DNA of 11,829 bases from Euryarchaeota archaeon UBA106 (GTDB taxonomy: Archaea; Thermoplasmatota; Poseidoniia; Poseidoniales; Thalassarchaeaceae), in the NCBI GenBank assembly GCA_002502365.1, contig DAOJ01000051.1:1-11829 (forward strand), in the 5' to 3' direction. The position numbers were made by a program, and so were the translations under genes. This document shows positions 1 through 5,363 of the stretch, in pieces. A model generated the notes under the pieces. The model searched no databases, had not been told where the DNA came from, and saw nothing but the letters and a program-made list of their open reading frames with translations. Each line of letters starts with the position of its first letter. Position 1 is the first letter of the stretch.

Positions 1-206
1 CCCCCTGCCACAACTAGACCGTCGAGAAAATCTAGGTTTGAAGCACAACACCCAGGGGGAAGCAGAATAGGTTGCCCGCCGGCTTCTTCGATAATGTTAG
101 TGTAAGTTGATGGAAGGATTACAGCTTCGATATTCCAAGGGCCAAAAGTTGAGTCTCGTTTACAGGCGGTAACGCCAATCACAGGAGCCCGGCCTTGCTT
201 ACTCAT
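1..206 (-). CDS. Gamma-glutamyl hydrolase-like (peptidase C26) protein, N-terminal part
   Basis: This is the N-terminal 68 residues of a class I glutamine-amidotransferase-like hydrolase; the rest lies beyond the window edge. Reading from the ATG at 206, it shows the family opening PVIGVTACKR, then a segment ending EEAGGQPILLPPG, then LDFLDGLVVAGG, where the sequence is cut. These match the same positions in the complete gene next to it (PIIGVTT, RKAGGIPVLL, LDRLDGIIIAGG), so the two are tandem paralogues. The nucleophile Cys and the His-Glu pair would lie outside the window. The family hydrolyses gamma-glutamyl amide bonds (for example gamma-glutamyl-GABA or folate polyglutamates), and the substrate here is unknown. 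It is the last gene seen of a minus-strand cluster, 55 bp after the preceding stop. An in-frame stop upstream (around 234-236) limits the start, and I see no strong Shine-Dalgarno sequence. Confidence 0.82.
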   Translation of the reverse strand, partial: MSKQGRAPVIGVTACKRDSTFGPWNIEAVILPSTYTNIIEEAGGQPILLPPGCCASNLDFLDGLVVAG

Positions 207-261
207 TCGGAGGGCACTTGCTAGTTGACTAAATCAAATCGATGGTATCGATATTTGGAGA

Positions 262-951
262 TTATATCCTTGCTGCTTCAATTAATGCATTGAATACTTT
301 CGTTTGGTCAATCATTTCTGGATGCCATTGCATCGAAAGCAAGAAACTAGCTCCGGGTAGTTCAACCGCTTCGATAAGTCCATCTTCAGTTCTTGCAACC
401 ACAGTTAGATCTCCGGCATCTGCTACTCCTTGATGGTGGCCGGAATTAGCCATGGTTTCAGTACCGATTACAGATGCCAATAGCGAGTCTTCCTCAATCT
501 TTACTAGATGATTAGACCAATCACCAGCAGTTGCACCATGACTTTCGTGACCAGGGGTTTCGGGTAGATGTTGGTGAAGCCTACCTCCCCTCTCTACAGA
601 CAATAATTGATGGCCTCTACAAACACAAAGCATTGGTAAATCTCTTTCTATTGCAGATGCGATTAGTAATGATTCCCAACTATCCTGTTCTGGGCGGAGG
701 TCGTTGGTACTTTCATGTGGTTCTTGTCCATAACGTGCCGGATCTATATCTCGACCGCCTGCGATAATTATCCCATCTAGGCGGTCGAGTAATGTTTCAA
801 CCTCATCGCCTTCAGTCAGCAAAACGGGTATCCCACCTGCCTTTCTGATCGCAGTTGGGTAATTTGCAGGCAACATTACAACTGCTTGCTCAGGAGTTTC
901 ATAATCTCGCAAATTAATCGAGGTAGTAACCCCGATTATAGGAGAGGACAA
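262..951 (-). CDS. Class I amidotransferase-like gamma-glutamyl hydrolase (peptidase C26, PuuD-like)
   Basis: A 229-residue cytoplasmic hydrolase of the peptidase C26 family, which cleaves gamma-glutamyl amide bonds. The fold signature is complete: PIIGVTT at 4-10, LDGIIIAGGRDIDP at 58-71, the nucleophile elbow CVCRGHQLL with Cys111, and the WHPE motif with His210 and Glu212 completing the triad. The residue two before the nucleophile is Cys where many relatives have Gly; PuuD has Ala there, so this is probably tolerated. I chose TTG at 951: it places SSPIIGVT at the N-terminus, follows the preceding stop (956-958) by 4 bp, and has GGAG about 7 bases upstream. Starting at ATG 1026 would add 25 residues encoded inside the preceding gene with no resemblance to the family. 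The arrangement implies translational coupling to the membrane-protein gene. The exact substrate cannot be read from the sequence. Confidence 0.88.
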   Translation of the reverse strand: MSSPIIGVTTSINLRDYETPEQAVVMLPANYPTAIRKAGGIPVLLTEGDEVETLLDRLDGIIIAGGRDIDPARYGQEPHESTNDLRPEQDSWESLLIASAIERDLPMLCVCRGHQLLSVERGGRLHQHLPETPGHESHGATAGDWSNHLVKIEEDSLLASVIGTETMANSGHHQGVADAGDLTVVARTEDGLIEAVELPGASFLLSMQWHPEMIDQTKVFNALIEAARI

Positions 952-955
952 ACTA

Positions 956-1348
956 TCACTCCGCTTCTCTAGCAAGTCTAGCAGCGCGGAAAGACATAAT
1001 TCCACAAACCATGAATGAAATTCCAATTAACATCAAAACAAGATTGGATGCTAAAGCCAATTGAGAATCTGGAATGCCTCTACCTGCAAACATTCCAATT
1101 GGTGCCAGAGCCATAAATAATGCAATAATCATAGATGCGTGCATCAGATGATGACGCATGTCTGGCATCCTCTCGGATAGAATTCCCAGAACCAATAGAG
1201 GAGCACCCATGAAGGAAGGTATCATTGCAGTAATCGAAGATTGGTCCGATATGATATATGCCGCGATACCCCACAAAACAAGTATTGCTCCTTCGTAAAT
1301 TGCGATTCTTGGAATCGTCAAGCCTGAGACTGTGAACTCATCACTCAT
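956..1348 (-). CDS. Small four-helix integral membrane protein, function unknown
   Basis: A 130-residue protein with four predicted membrane helices at about residues 14-34, 39-58, 68-88 and 97-119, short loops, and a basic/acidic C-terminal tail (RAARLAREAE). The loop after helix 2 holds a conserved-looking stretch, ERMPDMRHHLMH, and helix 2 contains a PSFMGAPLLVLG pattern. It resembles small uncharacterised bacterial membrane proteins with a similar SITALIP...PLLLLG layout, but I cannot name the family. It lies 31 bp downstream of the FeS oxidoreductase and 4 bp upstream of the C26 hydrolase, so it is probably co-transcribed, though a good TATA box at 1370-1377 could also drive it separately. 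A role in membrane redox chemistry or transport beside the oxidoreductase is only a guess from position. Confidence 0.8.
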   Translation of the reverse strand: MSDEFTVSGLTIPRIAIYEGAILVLWGIAAYIISDQSSITAMIPSFMGAPLLVLGILSERMPDMRHHLMHASMIIALFMALAPIGMFAGRGIPDSQLALASNLVLMLIGISFMVCGIMSFRAARLAREAE

Positions 1349-1369
1349 GGTTACTCGTGTATACTGCGC

Positions 1370-1377
1370 TATTTATG
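1370..1377 (-). promoter_or_regulatory. TATA box for the four-helix membrane protein (leaderless)
   Basis: On the minus strand the sequence reads GCATAAATAGC. The box CATAAATA is centred about 25 bases upstream of the A of ATG 1348, the expected archaeal TATA-to-start distance, so the transcript would begin at or next to the start codon. It lies just past the stop of the upstream gene, which suggests an internal promoter in the cluster. Confidence 0.5.
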
Positions 1378-1379
1378 CA

Positions 1380-3386
1380 TCACTCAGGAGCATTTGCGGC
1401 AGCGGCGGCTTGAATCTCTTCGTCTCTAGCGACTATTTGCTCCCAAAGAATCTCTGCTACATCTTTGACGTCCATTTCAGCACCGACTGCATCTAGTCCA
1501 TCTTTGACCATGATTGAACAGAAGGGGCAGCCTACTGCAACTGTGTCACATCCGGTTTCTGCTATCTCCTTGGCACGGATTTGATTTACCCGCTTATCGG
1601 CATCCTCTTCCATCCACATTTGGGCGCCACCGGCTCCACAACAGAATGAATCGGTTCCATGCCTCTCAACTTCCTTATCGACTCCACCAATTATGTCGCG
1701 AGGTTCGTCGACAATACCTCCTATTCGGCCAAGGTAACAAGGATCGTGGAAGGTGACTGATTCTTCGGTTGAAACGTTAGGAAGTTTGCCTTCTTCTTGC
1801 AATTTGGCAAGTATTTCAGAGTGATGGAATACCTCTAATTCTGCACCGCCATAATCTGCGTATTCCTTTCCTAGAGTATGGAAGCAATGTGGACAAGATG
1901 CAACTATTCTCTTTACTCCTAATTCTTGGAAAGTCATCATATTAGTTTCTGCGAGCATTTGGAAAAGGTACTCATTTCCTGCTCGTCGGGCAGGATCTCC
2001 AGAACAACCTTCTTGCATTCCGAGAATACCAACATCTAATCCGGCTTCATTTAGTAAACCAATAGTCGCTCTTGCAACTTTCTGATTCCTCTCGTCGAAA
2101 CTTGCTGCACAACCTACGAAGTAGATGTATTCTGCCGGTTCCCCAATCTTGATGTCAAGCCCTTCAGCCCAGTTGCCACGCTCATGCATACCGAATCCGT
2201 ATGGATTTGATGCGGATTCTAGGTTACCCATTGCAACATTCAATTCCTCTGGATATTCCATTGTCTCCATCATTGCGTTCCGACGAAGATCTGTGAGTTT
2301 AGGTACGTGCTCGATGTAAACCGGGCAAGCATCGACACATGCGTGACATGTAGTGCAAGCCCAAACAGCATCCGCACTCATTCGGTCTAGAATACTCTCA
2401 TCAGGAGTTTCACCCTTGAGTAAAATTGGAGCGTGGTCATTAGCATAATCTCGGACGTCGTGTACGATTTGCATTGGGTTCAATGCCTTGCCAGATTCAT
2501 AGGCTGGACAAACATCTTGACATCTTGCACAGGTAGTACAAGCCCAGCCATCAATGAGTTGTCTCCATGAGAATTGTTCGTAACTCGCAACTCCAAATGC
2601 CTCGATGTCCAAGTCTTCCAAAGGAACTGCTTGGCCGCTATCATTCACTGCTAGCGGCTGCATCTTTGCCATTGGCTCAGTATCATAGAAGAATACGTTC
2701 GGGAATGCCATAACGAGATGCATGTGCTTAGACATTGGAATTAGTACGAAGAATGTACAAATCGCTAACATATGAGCCCAATAGGCCGCAATTACTTGTC
2801 CTTCTGTGGTTCCCTGTTCAGCAAACCAATACCCCAGTGGTTCCCAAGTTGAAGAAGGAGACTCGCCGGATTCTACGATGAATGAGGTCGTTGTAATCGT
2901 CATAATTAGGAAAAGAATGAAGTTGCCTTCAAGTTGAGATTTACCTTTCAATTTCTCAGGAGTGAAAACTACTCTCCTGGTTAGGGCTGCAAGACAACCG
3001 ATTAGGGCAATTGTATACCCTAGTTCTACCATTCCATTCCAAGGGCCTACTAGGGCACTTGGTAGTAGTTCACCAGAGAACCAATTTGCAGTGGCTAAGT
3101 CAAACATATCTGTTGAGAGCATCAGGAAGCCCCAAAACATCAGAACGTGCATAATTCCAACGACTCTGTCTTCGAGGACTCTTTTCTGACCTAACCAGCC
3201 TGTGATAACTTCCCATACTCTCTTACCCCATGAGTCAAAACGGTCATCACTGGAACCAAGCATTACCAGTCGGACCGCTAATTGCACTTGATAGAGAAAG
3301 AAGCCAATGGATAAACCTGCAATTAGTAAGAGAATCATCCACCCATCTAGTGGGCCATAGGTCTGAAGAAGTGGGTGTTCCATCAT
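1380..3386 (-). CDS. Membrane FeS oxidoreductase, FadF/EMO/HdrD-like (ETF:quinone type)
   Basis: A 668-residue fusion (numbered below from the TTG at 3389; subtract 1 for the ATG at 3386). The N-terminal ~235 residues are a NarI-like cytochrome b membrane domain with candidate heme-ligand histidines H81, H206, H222 and H224 (the SKHMHL motif). Two 4Fe-4S motifs follow: CTTCARCQDVCP (C284, 287, 290, 294) and CTTCHACVDACP (C345, 348, 351, 355). Two cysteine-rich CCG domains come next: the first with C427, C462 and C499/C502, and the second canonical with C551, C583/C584 and C621/C624. This order is that of FadF and EMO proteins, which pass electrons from reduced electron-transfer flavoprotein to menaquinone. 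Methanogen HdrD has the same soluble part but no fused membrane domain. The GCSGDPARRAGNEYLFQ stretch is typical of the FadF side. Three start codons lie in a row (TTG 3389, ATG 3386, ATG 3383); an archaeal GGTGAT Shine-Dalgarno favours an ATG. It leads the minus-strand cluster. Confidence 0.88.
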   Translation of the reverse strand: MMEHPLLQTYGPLDGWMILLLIAGLSIGFFLYQVQLAVRLVMLGSSDDRFDSWGKRVWEVITGWLGQKRVLEDRVVGIMHVLMFWGFLMLSTDMFDLATANWFSGELLPSALVGPWNGMVELGYTIALIGCLAALTRRVVFTPEKLKGKSQLEGNFILFLIMTITTTSFIVESGESPSSTWEPLGYWFAEQGTTEGQVIAAYWAHMLAICTFFVLIPMSKHMHLVMAFPNVFFYDTEPMAKMQPLAVNDSGQAVPLEDLDIEAFGVASYEQFSWRQLIDGWACTTCARCQDVCPAYESGKALNPMQIVHDVRDYANDHAPILLKGETPDESILDRMSADAVWACTTCHACVDACPVYIEHVPKLTDLRRNAMMETMEYPEELNVAMGNLESASNPYGFGMHERGNWAEGLDIKIGEPAEYIYFVGCAASFDERNQKVARATIGLLNEAGLDVGILGMQEGCSGDPARRAGNEYLFQMLAETNMMTFQELGVKRIVASCPHCFHTLGKEYADYGGAELEVFHHSEILAKLQEEGKLPNVSTEESVTFHDPCYLGRIGGIVDEPRDIIGGVDKEVERHGTDSFCCGAGGAQMWMEEDADKRVNQIRAKEIAETGCDTVAVGCPFCSIMVKDGLDAVGAEMDVKDVAEILWEQIVARDEEIQAAAAANAPE

Positions 3387-3389
3387 CAA

Positions 3390-3396
3390 TCACCTG
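3390..3396 (-). promoter_or_regulatory. Shine-Dalgarno for the FeS oxidoreductase
   Basis: The minus strand reads AGGTGATTGATGATGG. GGTGAT matches the anti-Shine-Dalgarno end of archaeal 16S rRNA and lies 2 bases before ATG 3386 and 5 bases before ATG 3383. The spacing slightly favours 3383, but the two starts differ by one Met only. Confidence 0.5.
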
Positions 3397-3410
3397 CAGG
3401 CCTAGGCCTG
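3397..3410. repeat. 14-bp perfect palindrome between divergent genes
   Basis: CAGGCCTAGGCCTG equals its own reverse complement over all 14 bases; the flanking pair (G3396, A3411) breaks it. It lies between the FeS oxidoreductase start (minus) and mevalonate kinase (plus), immediately upstream of the oxidoreductase Shine-Dalgarno. That is where a dimeric repressor could cover the transcription start. A regulatory role is inference; it is GC-rich compared with its surroundings. Confidence 0.45.
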
Positions 3411-3418
3411 AATAGTAC
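3411..3418 (-). promoter_or_regulatory. Weak TATA-like element for the FeS oxidoreductase
   Basis: The minus strand reads GTACTATTC, an AT-rich element centred about 27-28 bases upstream of ATG 3386. It is a poor match to the archaeal TATA consensus, and I list it because nothing better exists in this 126-bp divergent region. Confidence 0.25.
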
Positions 3419-3484
3419 TCGCAAGTGTGGCCGGACCTTCAATCAACCGCTTCAATTTGCTGACATGGTTTGTATCCCCAACGC

Positions 3485-3490
3485 TAATTT
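3485..3490 (+). promoter_or_regulatory. Weak TATA-like element for mevalonate kinase
   Basis: CTAATTTCC is centred about 26 bases upstream of ATG 3513. The sequence match is weak but the spacing is the same as for the clearer boxes in this window, and it agrees with a leaderless start at 3513. Confidence 0.28.
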
Positions 3491-3512
3491 CCTTGTCGTG
3501 CTAGGACAGGCT

Positions 3513-4481
3513 ATGGTGAAGGCCTTCGCCCCGGGGAAATGTATCCTGTTTGGTGAGCACGCGGTTGTCTATGGCCATCCTGCAGTGGCAGTCGCCATAG
3601 ACTCAGGTGTTGAAGTCGAGCTCATTGAGTCAGATGCTTGGACAATTGAAGGCATGGCCTTTCAGAGTGAAAAACACCCTCATCTTTCTCATATCCTAGA
3701 GGATGTATTCAACTACGACGGAAAACCATTGCAGATTTCAATCAAGAGTGATTTGTTTTCTGCTGCAGGATTGGGCTCATCTGCTGCTCTTTCTAACGCT
3801 ATGGGGGCAGCAGTTCAGAAATTGTTGGATTCTGATTCCAAATTAGATGTAATAGAATTGGCAAAAATAGGGCATGCAGCCGAAGCAAAGGCACAATTTG
3901 GACGTGCTAGCCCTACCGATACTGCCACAAGCGCTATGGGTGGTTGCATTGTTGTATCTGGAGAAAAAATTTCAGGAACCAAACATGTGTTTGATTCCTC
4001 CCTAGTTACTCCTGAAGGTATGAGAAAATGGTCCATTTGTGAAGTAGAATTACCAGTAGATCTCGATGCTTGGTTAGTTCTTGGGTTCACAGGCATCGGT
4101 TCCCCAACCGGAGACATGGTTGCTGGGGTTGCAAAATTACTCAATGACGAACCCTCTAAACACAAGGAAATGGAGGCCATCTCAAAAATAACACACGCTG
4201 GATTAACCGCTCTCGGTGCCGGAAATTTAGAAGCGGTTGGCATGGCTATGAATGCCTGTCATGAAAAATTACAGTTGCTAGAAGTCAGCAGTCGTGAACT
4301 GGATGCATTGGTCGAAGCAGTTCTACCTCACTCCCTCGGAGCAAAACTAACTGGTGCAGGTGGAGGCGGTTGTATGGTCGCCCTTACAGAACAACCGCAA
4401 AGGGTTGCAGAAGCCATTGAAGTCGCAGGAGGCACACCTTTGATATCTCGCTTAGGCGCAAAAGGTGTAAGAATTGTCTGA
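3513..4481 (+). CDS. mvk: Mevalonate kinase (GHMP kinase family)
   Basis: A 322-residue cytoplasmic kinase of the GHMP superfamily, which phosphorylates mevalonate with ATP in the isoprenoid pathway that makes archaeal ether-lipid chains. All three family motifs are visible: motif 1 KAFAPGKCILFGEHAVVYG (3-21), the phosphate-binding loop FSAAGLGSSAALSNAM (82-97) and motif 3 LTGAGGGGCMVAL (279-291). The segment ASPTDTATSAMGG (132-144) carries the candidate catalytic Asp136, and FGEHAVVYGHPA is typical of mevalonate kinases rather than galacto- or homoserine kinases. I chose ATG 3513 because it places KAFAPGK at the N-terminus. The frame stays open upstream to 3375, but the added residues have no family match and an upstream start would overlap the divergent promoter. 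It is divergent from the FeS oxidoreductase and 88 bp upstream of tbp, which has its own promoter. Confidence 0.9.
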   Translation: MVKAFAPGKCILFGEHAVVYGHPAVAVAIDSGVEVELIESDAWTIEGMAFQSEKHPHLSHILEDVFNYDGKPLQISIKSDLFSAAGLGSSAALSNAMGAAVQKLLDSDSKLDVIELAKIGHAAEAKAQFGRASPTDTATSAMGGCIVVSGEKISGTKHVFDSSLVTPEGMRKWSICEVELPVDLDAWLVLGFTGIGSPTGDMVAGVAKLLNDEPSKHKEMEAISKITHAGLTALGAGNLEAVGMAMNACHEKLQLLEVSSRELDALVEAVLPHSLGAKLTGAGGGGCMVALTEQPQRVAEAIEVAGGTPLISRLGAKGVRIV

Positions 4482-4539
4482 AAACTTAGAATTTAAACAA
4501 ATGAAATGGTATTGTAAGTCTCCTGAATAACAACGATTC

Positions 4540-4547
4540 TTTATAAG
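4540..4547 (+). promoter_or_regulatory. TATA box of the tbp gene (leaderless)
   Basis: TTTATAAG is a strong archaeal TATA box centred at about 4543.5, roughly 26 bases upstream of ATG 4570. Transcription would start at the start codon, giving a leaderless mRNA. This decides the start in favour of ATG 4570 over the in-frame GTG at 4558. The product is TBP itself, so autoregulation is possible. Confidence 0.65.
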
Positions 4548-4569
4548 TAGTTCATAAGTGCGAGAACCT

Positions 4570-5283
4570 ATGAAGAGCGATGAAGAACTTCTGACAGTCG
4601 TTAACGTAGTTGCATCCACCCGAGTTGCGGAGGAGCTTGACCTACCTGACATTGCCATCCAGCTGAATTGTGAATATGAACCAGAACAGTTTCCTGGTGT
4701 AGTCTACCGTGTTGTAGATCCGAAACTTGCCATCCTGATGTTCCGTTCTGGCCGTGCGGTTTGCACCGGTGGAAAGAACAAGGACAACATCCATACAGGA
4801 ATAGAGAGAATGATTGGAGACCTAAGAGCTGCAGGAATTGAAACTTGGGAATTAGATGATGTAGAAATCGAAGTCCAGAATATGGTTGCAACTTATGCAC
4901 TACACTATCCAGAAGATTACTTTGGAACCGCTAGAATGGATGACAACCACACACGTGTTATCGATGTCGAGGGTGGCATTAGACCTGCTACTGATGAAGA
5001 AATAGAAGATGATGACCCAAGAATCCGTGGAATTCGTGAAGGTGAACCATTGGCAACAATGCCTAGAAGATTGAACCTGAACAACCTTACCTTCCACCTT
5101 CCTTTCGATAAAGTAGAGTACGAACCAGAGCAGTTCCCTGGTCTGATCTACAGACTTGATTACCCTCGGGTAGTTTGTCTGATTTTTGGATCTGGAAAGA
5201 TGGTAATTACCGGTGCTCGAGATAAGAGTGAGATTCTTGAAGCTGTACAATTTATTCAAGATGAATTAGCAGATTTATTGTGA
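4570..5283 (+). CDS. tbp: TATA-binding protein with an acidic insertion in repeat 2
   Basis: A 237-residue TATA-binding protein, the factor that bends promoter DNA and recruits TFB and RNA polymerase. Repeat 1 covers about residues 8-90 (VVNVVAS, EYEPEQFPGVVYR, LMFRSGRAVCTGG). Repeat 2 runs from about 99 to 232 (EVQNMVAT, then EYEPEQFPGLIYR and LIFGSGKMVITGA). All four DNA-intercalating stirrup phenylalanines can be placed: F41, F58, F189 and F206. Archaeal TBPs are usually about 180-190 residues. The extra length lies between EVQNMVAT (102-109) and RRLNLNNL (166-173), where about 6 residues normally suffice; the insert is acidic around TDEEIEDDDP (141-150). The protein also lacks the acidic C-terminal tail found in many archaeal TBPs. 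The start is ATG 4570, supported by a TATA box at the leaderless distance. Confidence 0.95.
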   Translation: MKSDEELLTVVNVVASTRVAEELDLPDIAIQLNCEYEPEQFPGVVYRVVDPKLAILMFRSGRAVCTGGKNKDNIHTGIERMIGDLRAAGIETWELDDVEIEVQNMVATYALHYPEDYFGTARMDDNHTRVIDVEGGIRPATDEEIEDDDPRIRGIREGEPLATMPRRLNLNNLTFHLPFDKVEYEPEQFPGLIYRLDYPRVVCLIFGSGKMVITGARDKSEILEAVQFIQDELADLL

Positions 5284-5298
5284 ATTCAATAATCTAGA

Positions 5299-5317
5299 TT
5301 TGGCTTTTTAGGCCAAA
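5299..5317 (+). terminator. T-rich hairpin after tbp
   Basis: TTTGGC (5299-5304) pairs with GCCAAA (5312-5317) around a loop TTTTTAG. It lies 16 bp after the tbp stop. Archaeal termination relies mainly on T runs, so the loop T tract could end the tbp transcript. The same T-rich stretch could instead be a weak promoter element for the next gene. Confidence 0.3.
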
Positions 5318-5337
5318 ACACTCAGTAGAGAGGTTCT

Positions 5338-5358
5338 TGTGCAGACGTAGTCTGCACA
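5338..5358. repeat. 9-bp perfect inverted repeat just before the surface-protein start
   Basis: TGTGCAGAC (5338-5346) and GTCTGCACA (5350-5358) are perfect reverse complements separated by GTA, ending 5 bp before ATG 5364. As DNA it could be an operator; as RNA it would form a stable hairpin immediately before the start codon and could limit translation. If the TTG at 5337 were the true start it would instead be coding. Confidence 0.5.
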
Positions 5359-5363
5359 GATTC

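Noticed and set aside
238..252. ATCGAT-GGT-ATCGAT inverted/direct repeat between the two C26 hydrolase genes
   Set aside because: Only 6-bp arms, each a simple palindrome by itself; expected often by chance, and no promoter or terminator feature goes with it.
952..1026. Upstream extension of the C26 hydrolase to ATG 1026
   Set aside because: The extra 25 residues are encoded within the end of the preceding gene, do not resemble the family, and the TTG at 951 has GGAG at a good distance and gives the usual N-terminus.
3375..3512. N-terminal extension of mevalonate kinase to 3375 or to the ATG at 3465
   Set aside because: Family members begin a few residues before KAFAPGK; the extension has no match and runs through the divergent promoter and the palindrome.
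4900..5259. 119-residue open frame antisense to tbp, and similar antisense frames inside the surface protein, mevalonate kinase and oxidoreductase
   Set aside because: They lie wholly opposite well-supported genes, carry no recognisable motif, and are explained by codon bias of the real gene.
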